A stretch of DNA of 64,000 bases from Campylobacter vulpis (GCF_014217995.1 NZ_CP041617.1:124001-188000); one strand, 5' to 3'; numbered from the stretch's first letter, positions 35,610-45,394 are shown. The notes: a model not told the origin generated them from the sequence alone. Made by a program: numbers and translations.

Positions 35610-36512
35610 ATGAGTTCAATCGCTGTCATCGGTGCTGGAAAGTGGGGAAGTGCCTTATACCACGCTTTAAATGCTAAAAATCCTTGCTTTATCAGTTCCC
35701 CAACCCCGAGAAAAATGGCTAATTTCATTCCCATCGAAGAGGCATTAAAATGCGAATATCTCATTTTCGCTCTTAGCTCTCAAGCCTTGCATACTTGGCT
35801 TCAAACGCATTTTAAAAATCAAAATGCAAAAGTATTGATTGCGTCTAAGGGGATTGAGGCTAAAACGGGGCTATTTTTAGATGAAATTTTTAAAGAATTT
35901 TTAGATGAAAGCCAAATTTGCGTCTTAAGCGGTCCGTCCTTTGCTGCGGAGGTAGAAAAGCACTTGCCAACTGCCTTGATGATTAATGGTAAAAATTTAA
36001 CCCTCTGTAAAGAATTTGCAAATTTTTTCCCTCCCTTTATCAAAACTTATATTGATGATGATGTAAGAGGAGCTGAAATTTGCGGAGCGTATAAAAATGT
36101 CCTTGCCATAGCTAGCGGGATATGCGATGGTTTAAAGCTAGGGAATAATGCAAGAGCAAGTCTTATTTCAAGAGGCTTAATAGAAATGCACCGCTTTGGT
36201 AAATTCTTTCAGGCGAAAGAAGAGACTTTTTTAGGATTAAGTGGGGCTGGGGATTTGTTTTTAACAGCTTCTAGTGTGCTTTCAAGAAATTACCGCGTAG
36301 GATTAATGTTAGCACAAAATAAAAATTTGCAAGAAATTTTACAAACGCTTGGCGAAGTAGCAGAGGGCGTTGAAACGGCTTTTGCTATCGAAAAATTAGC
36401 TAAAGAAAATCAAATTTACACGCCCATAGTAAGCGAAGTTGCGAGGATTTTAGAGGGTAAGAGCGTAAAAAATTCGGTAGAAAAGCTTTTAAAACAAAGT
36501 GATTGGATATAA
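35610..36512 (+). CDS. gpsA: Glycerol-3-phosphate dehydrogenase [NAD(P)+]
   Basis: GpsA makes sn-glycerol 3-phosphate from dihydroxyacetone phosphate for phospholipid synthesis. The 300-residue protein has the N-terminal nucleotide-binding motif GAGKWGSAL (residues 7-15), the segment VLSGPSFAAEV near 112 and the catalytic-domain motif GAYKNVLAIASGICDGLKLG near 160. It lies one base before pyrC2, implying co-transcription. Confidence 0.95.
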   Translation: MSSIAVIGAGKWGSALYHALNAKNPCFISSPTPRKMANFIPIEEALKCEYLIFALSSQALHTWLQTHFKNQNAKVLIASKGIEAKTGLFLDEIFKEFLDESQICVLSGPSFAAEVEKHLPTALMINGKNLTLCKEFANFFPPFIKTYIDDDVRGAEICGAYKNVLAIASGICDGLKLGNNARASLISRGLIEMHRFGKFFQAKEETFLGLSGAGDLFLTASSVLSRNYRVGLMLAQNKNLQEILQTLGEVAEGVETAFAIEKLAKENQIYTPIVSEVARILEGKSVKNSVEKLLKQSDWI

Positions 36513-36513
36513 A

Positions 36514-37674
36514 ATGATAATTAAAAATGCAAAAATTTATGGAAAAGAGCTAAAAGACCTTGAAATTTCACAAGGACTTATACAAAAAATAGGCGAAAAT
36601 TTGCAAGGAGAAGAAATTTTTGACGCTAAAAGCCTAACGCTTTTGCCCTCTTTTATCGATTTATGCGTTTATCTTAAAAATGACAAATTTTCTCTAGCAA
36701 ATTTAGACCTTTTAGAAAAAGAATGCTTAAAAGGCGGAGTTAGCACTATACTTTTGCGTGATGTGATGGACTTTGATGAAGAAACTTTTGGCTTATTTTT
36801 GCAAAATTTATCACACAGAACTTTACAAATTTTTTCTAGCATTAAGGTTAAAGAGCCGCTTAAAAATATCGCTTCAATGATTAATCAAGGTGCAGTAGCT
36901 TTGGAGCTTGAAAGCAAACTTAATGCAAATATCCTTAAAATCGCTATGCAATACGCCCTAATGAAACAAGTGCCTATTTTTACACAATGCTTAAATGAAG
37001 ACTTTGACGATAATGGCGTGATGAATGATTGCCTTTTAAGCTCTAAATTAGGACTTATGGGTATGAGTGCGGTAGGTGAGCTAAGTGAGGTGGCTAAGAT
37101 TAAGGAAATTGCCGCTTTTTATCAAAGTGAAGTCATTTTTGATTGCTTAAGCCTCGCAAAATCCCTTGATTTAGCACAAAATGAGGCGGTTTTGGTAAGC
37201 ATACATCATTTAATTAAAAATGAAAATGCTTGTATGGACTTTAACACCGCCGCGAAAATCAAGCCTCCTTTAAGAAGTGAGACTGATTGTGCTTTTTTAC
37301 AAAATGCTCTTAAAGAGGGCAAAATTCGCTTTTTAAGTGCAATGCACTGCCCTAAGTCTTCAAATCTAAAAGATTTAGCCTTTGATGAAGCGGCGTTTGG
37401 AATTCATAGCATTTGCGAGTATGTGAGCCTTTGTTACAGCTTTTTAGTGCAAAATGATTTTATATCGTGGGAAAAATTATGCGAAGTGACAAGCCTCAAT
37501 CCAGCCAAGTTTTTAAAACTAAATAGCGGAGAAATCAAAGAGGGCAAAGAAGCAAATTTGATTTTATTTGACGAAAATGCCAATATAAAAGCCCCTTCAA
37601 CTTCCCTTTATTATGAAGATGAACTTAAGGGAGAAGTTAAACACCACTTGCTTAAGGGCAAATTTGTCTTTTAA
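36514..37674 (+). CDS. pyrC2: Dihydroorotase homologue lacking metal ligands
   Basis: This amidohydrolase-superfamily protein of 386 residues aligns in outline with class I dihydroorotase: FIDLCVYLK near residue 50, KIKPPLRSETD near 250, and a C-terminal NPAKFLKLNSGEIKEGKEAN. The normal zinc-binding His-x-His after the first strand is replaced (DLCVYLK), and the later His positions are also altered (TQCLNED, AMHCPKS). It is therefore probably non-catalytic, like the inactive dihydroorotase chains that support aspartate carbamoyltransferase. The ATG at 36514 is used rather than the GTG at 36499 inside gpsA. Confidence 0.82.
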   Translation: MIIKNAKIYGKELKDLEISQGLIQKIGENLQGEEIFDAKSLTLLPSFIDLCVYLKNDKFSLANLDLLEKECLKGGVSTILLRDVMDFDEETFGLFLQNLSHRTLQIFSSIKVKEPLKNIASMINQGAVALELESKLNANILKIAMQYALMKQVPIFTQCLNEDFDDNGVMNDCLLSSKLGLMGMSAVGELSEVAKIKEIAAFYQSEVIFDCLSLAKSLDLAQNEAVLVSIHHLIKNENACMDFNTAAKIKPPLRSETDCAFLQNALKEGKIRFLSAMHCPKSSNLKDLAFDEAAFGIHSICEYVSLCYSFLVQNDFISWEKLCEVTSLNPAKFLKLNSGEIKEGKEANLILFDENANIKAPSTSLYYEDELKGEVKHHLLKGKFVF

Positions 37675-38321
37675 TGCTCAAATTCTTTTAGCTCTTTAGT
37701 TGTGCCAAGTAAAATCACAACATCACCCGAAAAAGCCGTAATGGTCTCTAAATCGGGCAAAATTTCCCAATCGCTATTGAGTTTTTTATAAGCGACTAAG
37801 TGCATATTTTGTGCGATGTGTTTGAGTGAATTTCCTGCTAATTTATCATCGATAGTGATTTTTACCGCGCGCATAGTATTAGAAGAGAGGTCAAATACTT
37901 CAAAGTCCATACTCTGCACCAAAAATTCCTTAACCAGTCTTTTTGCGCTTTCTTTTTCAGGGTAGATGACTTTAGTTGCACCCAGCTTTGAAAGAATTTG
38001 TCCGTGTATGTTAGAAGTGGCTTTTGCGATGATATTACTCACGCCTATATCTTTAAGTGCCATTAGGGTTAAAATGCTCTTTTCGACATTTTCCCCTATA
38101 CTTACAATCACAACTCCAAGGTCGTGAAAGCCCGCCTCCTTAAGGGCAGCGACATTAGTAGAGTCCAAAATATAAGCGTAATTAACGCTATTTTGTATAT
38201 TTTTAAGTGCTTCCTCATCTTTATCGGCTATCACCACAGTATGCCCAGCGGCTAAAAGCTCCTCCGCCACCACAGAGCCAAATTTTCCAAGTCCTATCAC
38301 GCCATAAGTTAAATTTTTCAT
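37671..38321 (-). CDS. ktrA: Potassium uptake regulatory subunit (RCK/TrkA-N)
   Basis: KtrA is the cytoplasmic gating ring of the Ktr potassium channel. The 216-residue protein has an N-terminal Rossmann motif (GLGKFG, residues 10-15, with an acidic end at IADKDEE) and a C-terminal RCK-C domain (residues about 140-216). It starts 11 bases after the ktrB stop. The 3' end overlaps the convergent pyrC2 by 4 bases. Confidence 0.92.
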   Translation of the reverse strand: MKNLTYGVIGLGKFGSVVAEELLAAGHTVVIADKDEEALKNIQNSVNYAYILDSTNVAALKEAGFHDLGVVIVSIGENVEKSILTLMALKDIGVSNIIAKATSNIHGQILSKLGATKVIYPEKESAKRLVKEFLVQSMDFEVFDLSSNTMRAVKITIDDKLAGNSLKHIAQNMHLVAYKKLNSDWEILPDLETITAFSGDVVILLGTTKELKEFEH

Positions 38322-38332
38322 CTCTATCCTTT

Positions 38333-39676
38333 TTATAAATTAACCCTGCCTTGAGGGTATCTTAAATGTATAGCCTTATCTTGGTTAAAAACAGAAAGAA
38401 AAAAGGCAAAAACGCCTATCCTACCGCTTATCATCATTATAATAATAATAATTTTGCTCGCATCGTGGAATTTCGCACATAAAGAAAGAGTCCCCCCATC
38501 TCCTACCGAAAGTCCCACCGTGGCAAAAGCCGAAGAGGTCTCAAAAAACAAAGCGATAAATCTAAAATCCGTCTCCAGCAAGGAGATAGAAATCGCCGCC
38601 ACGACTATATAAACAGCCGAACCAACAGCGATGATAAAAGCCTTATTAATCGTTTCTTGCGGAATTTCATAGCCAAACATTCTCACACGCCCATTTCTCA
38701 AAGTCCAGTAAGCATAGAGCAAAAGCACCATCACAGTTGTTACCTTCATACCCCCAGCCGTGCCTCCGGGTGCACCCCCTACCACCATAAACAAAGAGCC
38801 AAAAAACAAACTCGCATCTTTAAAATTTGCAATATCCAAAGTATTAAAGCCTGAAGTGCGGTAATTCACAGCCGCAAAATAAGACGCCAAAAGCTTATCA
38901 AAAAAGGAAAATTCCCCTATGCTTTTAGCGTTAGAATATTCAAAAATAAAAGTGATAAGCGTAGAAAAAATGATGAAAAAAATCGTAGCAAAAACGACAA
39001 TTTTCGTATGCAAACTAAGGCTTTGCAAACGCTTTTTTTGAAAGAAATAAAGCTCAATCACCACAAAATACCCAAGCCCCCCGATAATCACTAAAGAAGT
39101 GATTAAAAGATTAATCACAAGGTCGTGTTTATAGTGCAACAAGCCATTTTCAAAAAGTATGAAGCCTGAATTATTAAAGGCACTCACAGCGTGAAAAAAG
39201 CCAAACCACAAAGCCTTAGTAAAGTCCATTTCCAAAGCAAAACGCAGGGTAAAAAGCACCGTGCCTATAAGCTCTATAATGAAAATAAAAAGCAAAACTT
39301 TTTTAAAAAATTTAAAAATCCCGTCCATTGAGGGATAAAGCAGGGACTCTTTTAGTAAATTTCTGCCACTAAAGCCGACCTTTTTGCGTATGAGTATATA
39401 GACAAAAAGTCCTATGCCCATATAACCCAAACCGCCAATTTGCACTAGTGCTAAGATGATGATTTGCCCCAGTAGTGTGAAATCCGCCGCCGTGTTTTTC
39501 ACCACAAGCCCCGTCATACTCACAGCCGAAGTGCTGGTAAAAAAAGCGTCTATAAAGGATATAGGCTTAGTATGTGCCCAGTCAAAACTCAAAAGCACCG
39601 CACCAAAAAAAGCGATGATGATATAACCCGCAAGAAAAATTTTAAAGGTGCGTCTATCTAGTCCAAATTGTTTCAA
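38333..39676 (-). CDS. ktrB: Potassium uptake membrane subunit
   Basis: KtrB is the K+-translocating membrane subunit. The 447-residue protein has repeated M1-P-M2 units with selectivity-filter glycines (AVSMTGLVV, VSAFNNSGFIL, NYRTSGFNTL, FATVGLSVGD). The start is a TTG at 39674-39676, giving MKQFGLDRRTFKIF, with a Shine-Dalgarno (gagga) 5 bases upstream; no in-frame ATG precedes it. Confidence 0.93.
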   Translation of the reverse strand: MKQFGLDRRTFKIFLAGYIIIAFFGAVLLSFDWAHTKPISFIDAFFTSTSAVSMTGLVVKNTAADFTLLGQIIILALVQIGGLGYMGIGLFVYILIRKKVGFSGRNLLKESLLYPSMDGIFKFFKKVLLFIFIIELIGTVLFTLRFALEMDFTKALWFGFFHAVSAFNNSGFILFENGLLHYKHDLVINLLITSLVIIGGLGYFVVIELYFFQKKRLQSLSLHTKIVVFATIFFIIFSTLITFIFEYSNAKSIGEFSFFDKLLASYFAAVNYRTSGFNTLDIANFKDASLFFGSLFMVVGGAPGGTAGGMKVTTVMVLLLYAYWTLRNGRVRMFGYEIPQETINKAFIIAVGSAVYIVVAAISISLLETDFRFIALFFETSSAFATVGLSVGDGGTLSLCAKFHDASKIIIIIMMISGRIGVFAFFLSVFNQDKAIHLRYPQGRVNL

Positions 39677-39706
39677 AAATTCCTCTTTTTCAAGCTAAAA
39701 ATTTTT

Positions 39707-39712
39707 ATTCTA
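39707..39712 (-). promoter_or_regulatory. Probable -10 element for ktrBA
   Basis: TAGAAT on the minus strand, about 30 bases upstream of the TTG start, in an AT-rich context. Confidence 0.45.
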
Positions 39713-39800
39713 TCTTATCAAAACTTTAAAAAGTATAAAATAAATTTGGAATTTTTAAACTTATCTTAAAGTTAAAAAGATAGAATTACATTTTTATTGT

Positions 39801-39876
39801 GGTTGGATAGCTCAGTCGGTAGAGCAGCAGACTGAAAATCTGCGTGTCGGCAGTTCGATTCTGCCTCTAACCACCA
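39801..39876 (+). tRNA. tRNA-Phe (anticodon GAA)
   Basis: A 76-base cloverleaf begins ggttgga and ends with an encoded CCA. The anticodon loop is ctGAAaa between matching stems gcaga / tctgc, with GAA at 39834-39836. D-loop (agctcagtcggtagagc) and T-loop (ttcgatt) are canonical. It is a single tRNA between ktrB and the autotransporter gene. Confidence 0.97.
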
Positions 39877-39924
39877 CTTTTACTACATTTACCCCTTTAA
39901 AACCCCCATTTATCCACATTTCAC

Positions 39925-39939
39925 AAAAAAAAAAAAAAA
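39925..39939 (+). repeat. A15 homopolymer upstream of the second autotransporter promoter
   Basis: Fifteen consecutive A residues lie about 42 bases upstream of the TATAAT at 39981, roughly where an UP element or upstream T/A track would act. Length variation is plausible but has no coding effect. Confidence 0.45.
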
Positions 39940-39980
39940 CGATTTTTTGAATTTCTCTTTACTTTTTGTTAATTTTTCTT

Positions 39981-39986
39981 TATAAT
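39981..39986 (+). promoter_or_regulatory. -10 element (TATAAT) of the second autotransporter gene
   Basis: A perfect TATAAT sits 36 bases upstream of the ATG at 40023, followed by a Shine-Dalgarno (gaaagg) at 40011-40016. This supports 40023 as the natural start. Confidence 0.6.
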
Positions 39987-40022
39987 TGCGATTATTTTTA
40001 TCTTAATTACGAAAGGTCTATA

Positions 40023-42816
40023 ATGCAAAAACATCTTATCAACTCTCTTGCGGGGGGGGGGGGGGGGACACACAATGCTCTCCTGTAATCAGCAAGGAAT
40101 TCACAATCTACCAAGTTACTTAAACTCTCATAGTTTTAAAAGTCGTTTAATCCCCTCTTTCTTAGCCTTAAGCGTTATCACTGCTTTATATAGCCCCTTG
40201 CAAGCAAACTGGGTGTATAATAAACCTGGTAGCTCACCTGAAAATAGTCAAAATATAACAACTAGTAGCAACGCAACGGTTCAAAATAAAAACTGGATTT
40301 TTTATACTTCAAATTCAGGCACTAATGGAAATCTAACTATCAATCATAATCTTAGTGCAAGTGGCACTGGCACTGGAGGTGGGGTCAATGTAAGTAATGG
40401 TCGCACCGTTGGCACTATCACAATAGGTAGTGATGGAAGTCTAAGCACACAACATCATGGGATTAATATAAATAGTAATGCCAATGTTAGTGAGATTAGC
40501 ATCAATGGAAATTTAAGTGCTAGTGGTAACAATGGACAAGGGATTAATATAAATAATAATGCCAATGTTGGCACTATTACTTTAGGATCTAATGGTAGCA
40601 TAAGCTCTCAACACAGAAGAGCCATACTAGTTAATAAAAATGCAACAATCAATCACATCGACATACAAGGAACCATCACTAATGGAAGAGGGGTTTGGAA
40701 TGATGGAATCATAGGTAGTAATGGTAGTGGTGGGAGTAGTGGAACAACAACACCTGGCATTAAGGTAACAGGTAATATTACTTCAACTAGTGAGAGTGCA
40801 GCAGCCTTAGGTAATGGAGGGACTATTAATGGGAGTATTGTTGTAGAAAATAATGCTATTTTGACGGGGGGGCAAAAATTTAATACTAATTTATATTTGG
40901 CTATTGTCAATGATGGAACGATAAATGGAGACATTGAAATAAAACAAGATGCTACTTTAAATGGGGGGATTGGAAATACGAAATTAACTTACGATGGTAA
41001 GGTCAATGGAAACATTAAGGTCAATGGAACGGTTAATGGTAATATTGGAAATTATAGTGGGACTATTACAGGTAGTATTGAAATTCAAGAAAATGCTAAT
41101 GTAACTGGAAACATTCGCCTTGGCACTATTGGTTCAAAAACTGCTGGAAAAGTTGAAGGAGACATCATCGTAAAAGGAACACTCAATGGCGATATAGACA
41201 GCTCAGGCACCATAGGTGGTAAAATACAAAACGAAGCAAAAAATGCCATTACCATTTACAATAGACCAGGAGCTAGTATCGCAAACGGCATAGAAAACAA
41301 AGGCACAGCCACTATCCGTAATCAAGGCAAAATTCAAAGTGGTATCATCAATGATGGTGGAACTTTAACCGTTATCAATGACTTTAGAAGAGATGAAAAC
41401 GCAGCAGATGGTTATCACACCATAGGAGAGATAGGTAAAACAGCAAGTGGTGTCCATATAGAAAATAAGGGTGGAGGCAAACTTCACATTAATGCTTGGT
41501 ATTTTAATAAAGAAGATTACGCCACAGCTGAAGAAAGAAAAGCAAATGCCCTACTAGTAGATGGAGATTTTGCAAACATAAGCATAGGAGATTCCTTTAT
41601 CAACACAAAGGGCTTAGATGTGGATAAAACTTATAATTCTTATTCCCTCATCGCAGATAAAGACGGCAATGCCGTAGGAGATAAGGTCAATAATGGTCAA
41701 GGCATAGATGTGAATAAACTCCACTCAGTTTCAGGCATTTATAGCTTTGAAAATTTCGGAGGAGCTGGTCAGTATAGAGCTAATATCAACAGAGATGAGC
41801 TAAGTGGTAGAACCCTAGCACAATCGATCATTTATTCTCAAAGAGTAAGAAATGTCAATCTCTCAAGGATACTAAGAGAAGCCACCACTCAAGTCTTTGT
41901 TTCAGGTAAAGAAAGTGAAGTTAATGCTAATGGTAAAAGCTTAAGCCAACTAGAACAACTCCACACCAATCACAGAGATGAGAATACAAAAAATCATACC
42001 TTTGTGATTCCTTACTATCAAAACTTTAGTGCAGACTTAGGAAGTCATACGGGGAAATTAAAATCAAATTCCTCTGGTATGCTTATCGCTACGCAAAGAG
42101 AATTACCAAATGATTATGGAGTCTTTGGAGTATATGCAGGCTTTGAAAATGCTGACCAAAAGGTCGCAGGTCAAAGAATAGAAATGGACGGGAATTCTTA
42201 CTATGCAGGTTTAACTTATAATCATAGCTTTTATGAAGATGATTTAACAACTTATTTTATGAATCTTACTACTAAGCTTGACTATATAGAAAGAGATGTA
42301 GAAAAAACTTATCGTGGTTATATAGGCTCTGCTAGTTCTACTGCAAAGGTATTTGGATATGGGGCAAATGCTAGAGTAGGGTTAAGCCATTATCTTCACA
42401 ATGATGCGAAAATCACTCCTCAAATAGGCTTTAACTATCTAGGTATGCATAATAAGCCTTTTACTCTTAATCACTTAGGAGGCACAAGAGAGCATTATCT
42501 AGCACAAAGTTTTAATTTCATCGATGCAGTTGCGACAATCAAATATGAAACGCCTTGGATTAATCGTTTTAAAACAGCTGTGGCACTAGGAACAATCTTT
42601 AATGTCTATAAGGACGCAAAAGGAACTTTACACCTTGATAGCAATGTCTTAAATGCTGAACTTGACATCGCTAGACTTTATGGAGTGGTGCAAGGGGGAG
42701 TTTCGTATGACTTGACTAAGGATTCTGATATTTCTTTAGGATATAGTGGAATTTTCTCTTCAGCTAATACTATAAGATCTCACGCCCTTATGTTTAGATA
42801 TGCTTGGTGGTGGTGA
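40023..42816 (+). CDS. Phase-variable autotransporter, OFF in this sequence (G16)
   Basis: The ATG at 40023, with promoter and Shine-Dalgarno, runs into a G16 tract and stops at the TAA at 40086-40088 after 21 codons. The large frame (open from 40048 to 42816) is one register away, so one G fewer (or two more) joins them into about 930 residues. That product has an unusually long N-terminus, a signal sequence ending SPLQA, and a beta-helix passenger with Gly/Asn-rich repeats. A C-terminal autotransporter barrel ends in MFRYAWWW. An ATG at 40075 just after the tract could give some product regardless. A surface adhesin or immune-evasion role is likely, specificity unknown. Confidence 0.85.
40052..40067 (+). 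repeat. G16 contingency tract in the autotransporter N-terminus
   Basis: Sixteen consecutive G follow codon 9 of the ATG frame. Slipped-strand changes here shift the downstream frame; the present length is the OFF register. Confidence 0.95.
40459..40569 (+). repeat. 81-base-periodic coding repeat in the autotransporter passenger
   Basis: The 30-base segment beginning gggattaatataaatagtaa (40459-40488) recurs at 40540-40569 with one mismatch, 81 bases (27 codons) apart. The surrounding protein repeats the same 27-residue pattern, consistent with beta-solenoid coils. Confidence 0.7.
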
Positions 42817-42823
42817 TACACTT

Positions 42824-43417
42824 TTATAAAGGGAGCTTTTTGGCTCCTTTTAATCTAGCAAAAAATCTTTTTGTATAACGCAAAGCAAAATAAAACAAAG
42901 CAAGACTTAAAGCAAGATACTCAAAAAACTGCGGAACTTTTGCGGATAAAAAATAATGATAACTCGCTATAACAACACACAAATAGCCAAGTTTTCTTAC
43001 ATTTTCAAGTTTTTTAAAGGCTTTAAAAGAGCTTAAAAACATCAAAAAAATAATCACAAAAGCTACAAAGCCACTCCCCTCAAATAATCTTTTGCTAATG
43101 TCATCATAAAGTTTTAGTAGGCTCAAATTCTTAGAAAAAACAAAATACACAAAAAAATGCAAAAAAACCCAAATTCCCCCAAAAAGTCCTAATAATTTTG
43201 GATAAGTTTTAGTAAGCTTAAATTTAAAAAGAGAAAAAATAAGGCTTAAATGTAAGAATACAAGGGCAAAAATGCCTGTATAAAAATAAAGCTCCTTAAT
43301 CAAATCAAAGCCCACAAAAAAGACATTATAAACCGCAGCATAAGCGGTAAAAATAAGGCTTAAAATAAAAATGATAAAAGCTAAATTTTTATAAAATTTA
43401 GCTTTTAAACGCCTCAA
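42824..43417 (-). CDS. msrQ: MsrQ heme-binding membrane subunit
   Basis: MsrQ delivers electrons to the periplasmic methionine sulfoxide reductase MsrP. The 197-residue protein has about six membrane helices of the ferric-reductase-like family, with His residues in helices (VFLHLSLIF, WVFLHFFVYF, ASYHYFL) that can bind heme. It overlaps the msrP stop by 4 bases, the standard msrPQ arrangement. Confidence 0.9.
   Translation of the reverse strand: MRRLKAKFYKNLAFIIFILSLIFTAYAAVYNVFFVGFDLIKELYFYTGIFALVFLHLSLIFSLFKFKLTKTYPKLLGLFGGIWVFLHFFVYFVFSKNLSLLKLYDDISKRLFEGSGFVAFVIIFLMFLSSFKAFKKLENVRKLGYLCVVIASYHYFLSAKVPQFFEYLALSLALFYFALRYTKRFFARLKGAKKLPL
42828..42851 (+). terminator. Hairpin after the second autotransporter gene
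   Basis: A stem aaagg(g)agc / gctccttt with a short T-rich loop is followed by T residues. It overlaps the 3' end of the convergent msrQ, so it could end plus-strand transcription. Confidence 0.5.
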
Positions 43418-44304
43418 AAGTGCTTCCTTAAGTCCATACCTGCATATAAATGTGCGACCTCTTTTTCATAGCCATTAAATAAAAGCGTAGGTTTGGTAAA
43501 AAACTCTCCTAAGGCTCTTTCATCAGCCTGGGACCATCTTGGGTGAGAGACTGCTGGATTGACATTAGCGTAAAAGCCGTATTCATCAGGTGCGTAAGCT
43601 TGCCAAGTGCTAACAGGCTGCTCTTTGACAAATTCTATTTTGACTATGGATTTAATGCTTTTAAAGCCATATTTCCACGGCACAACTAGGCGTATTGGTG
43701 CGCCATTTTGTGCGAGGAGGGGTTTTTTATACATACCTACGGCTAAAATACTTAAAGGATTCATCGCCTCATCAAGCCTTAAGCCCTCAACATAGGGATA
43801 TTTAAGCGTTGGAAAAAAGGCGTTTTGGTCAGGAAAGCGACTTTTATCAAAAAGCGTGGTGAATTTCACAAATTTCGCCTCATTTGTGGGCTTGACTTTA
43901 TCGATTAAATGTCTTAGCTCAAAGCCTATCCAAGGAACGACCATAGACCAAGTTTCTACGCACCTAAAGCGGTAAATCCTCTCCTCCAAAGGAAAGGCTA
44001 AAAAGTCCTCCATGCTAAGCTTTAAAGGCTTTTCAACCTCTCCTTCTATGCTAACTTCCCAATTTTTTGTTGTGAAATTTTTCGCGTGTTCGACTGCTTC
44101 TTTTTTATTGACAGAAAATTCATAAAAATTTACATAGCTAGTCGCAAGTTTTTCATCGCTTAGTTTAAAATTATTAGGATTTTCATCGGGTTTAAAATTA
44201 AGCTCTAAAAGTTTCGCTTCAATTAAAGCTGGACTTAGCAAAGCTCCCGCTCCAAGTTTTAAGAATTCTCTTCTTTTTTTGTATAAATTTTCTGGGGTTA
44301 TCAT
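43414..44304 (-). CDS. msrP: Protein-methionine-sulfoxide reductase catalytic subunit (molybdopterin)
   Basis: MsrP repairs oxidised methionines in periplasmic proteins. The 296-residue protein has a twin-arginine signal (KKRREFLKLG, residues 9-18) for Tat export and the Mo-cofactor ligand Cys115 in YRFRCVETWS. The segment VPWIGFELRHLI follows as in YedY/MsrP. It precedes msrQ in one operon. Confidence 0.94.
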   Translation of the reverse strand: MITPENLYKKRREFLKLGAGALLSPALIEAKLLELNFKPDENPNNFKLSDEKLATSYVNFYEFSVNKKEAVEHAKNFTTKNWEVSIEGEVEKPLKLSMEDFLAFPLEERIYRFRCVETWSMVVPWIGFELRHLIDKVKPTNEAKFVKFTTLFDKSRFPDQNAFFPTLKYPYVEGLRLDEAMNPLSILAVGMYKKPLLAQNGAPIRLVVPWKYGFKSIKSIVKIEFVKEQPVSTWQAYAPDEYGFYANVNPAVSHPRWSQADERALGEFFTKPTLLFNGYEKEVAHLYAGMDLRKHF

Positions 44305-44317
44305 TGTTTTCCTTTCT

Positions 44318-44998
44318 TTATAGATTTCTTAGTATTTTTTCACAGACTTCTTTAGGGTTTAAAGCCTCATAAATGGGACGCCCAACGACTATAAAATCGC
44401 TTTTATTTGCTTTTGCACTTTCTAAATTTGCCACTCTTTTTTGGTCATTTGCCTCCTCTTTAAAGGGACGGATTGCAGGGGTTAGAGTGAGGAAATTTTC
44501 ACTTGTATTTTGCTTAATTAACAGGCTTTCAAACACAGAGCAAACCATACCATCAAGCCCACTTTCATAAGCAAGTTTTGAAAAATTGATGACCGCTTTT
44601 TGTAAATCTTGCCTATAAATGCTATAAAACTCCTCTTCATCAAAGCTAGTGAGTGCTGAAACGCCAAGCACTAGGGGGCGTTTTTGCATTTTTGCTAATC
44701 GTTGCATTACGCTTTGCATAGCCTTTTTACCAGCACTTGCGTGAAGATTTATCATATCAACTCCAAGTTTCGCACACTCCTCACAAGCATCGCTCATAGT
44801 GTTTGGGATATCATAAATCTTTAGGTCTAAAAAAATGGGCTGGGGACTTATTTTCCTCACTTCTTCTACAAATTTAAAGCCGTCTCTTATATAGGCTCTA
44901 AGTCCTATTTTAAGCCATATATCAAGGTCTTTTAGCTTTTTTACAAGCTCTAAACAACGCTCTTTATTTTCTAAATCTAAGGCTACGCAAAGTTTCAT
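44318..44998 (-). CDS. pyrF: Orotidine 5'-phosphate decarboxylase
   Basis: PyrF catalyses the last step of UMP synthesis. The 226-residue TIM-barrel protein has the active-site motif [10 protein letters not shown] near residue 57, with Asp and Lys residues. It also has the conserved VGRPIYEA near the end for phosphate binding. It overlaps nusB by 4 bases. Confidence 0.95.
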   Translation of the reverse strand: MKLCVALDLENKERCLELVKKLKDLDIWLKIGLRAYIRDGFKFVEEVRKISPQPIFLDLKIYDIPNTMSDACEECAKLGVDMINLHASAGKKAMQSVMQRLAKMQKRPLVLGVSALTSFDEEEFYSIYRQDLQKAVINFSKLAYESGLDGMVCSVFESLLIKQNTSENFLTLTPAIRPFKEEANDQKRVANLESAKANKSDFIVVGRPIYEALNPKEVCEKILRNL

Positions 44999-45393
44999 TT
45001 TTTAGCCTTTTGTAAGCCGTCTAAAACGCCGTTAATAAGCTTTGGGGCGTTTTCATTTGCCATTTCTTTTGCAAGCTCTACTGCTTCATTAATCACAATA
45101 GCTGCTAAGGTGTCGGTATATAAAAGCTCAAAAGCTCCAAGCCTTAAAATCGCCCTTTCGATGTGTCCTATTTGATGAATTTTATTTTCATTTAAAAAGG
45201 TATCAATGCGTTCATCTAGGTTTTGCAAATGCTCTAAAACGCCATTATATAGGCTTAGTGTGAAATTTTTCGCCTCATTGCGAATTTTTTTCTCCTGTAA
45301 AAATTCCGTGATGAAATTGTCATTTTTGCCATTTAATTCTAGAGCATAAAGCAGAGAAATCACGCTTTGTCTTGCTTGATGTCTGCTAGCCAT
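44995..45393 (-). CDS. nusB: Transcription antitermination factor NusB
   Basis: This 132-residue all-helical RNA-binding protein takes part in rRNA transcription antitermination. Family-typical pieces are the N-terminal [16 protein letters not shown] and the C-terminal [12 protein letters not shown] with KLINGVLD. It sits between ribH (one base upstream) and pyrF (overlapping), an order conserved in Campylobacter. Confidence 0.95.
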   Translation of the reverse strand: MASRHQARQSVISLLYALELNGKNDNFITEFLQEKKIRNEAKNFTLSLYNGVLEHLQNLDERIDTFLNENKIHQIGHIERAILRLGAFELLYTDTLAAIVINEAVELAKEMANENAPKLINGVLDGLQKAKK

Positions 45394-45394
45394 T

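Noticed and set aside
40866..40873. G7 run inside the second autotransporter
   Set aside because: Within the lower size range and part of Gly codons; with a G16 tract upstream it is not the main switch.
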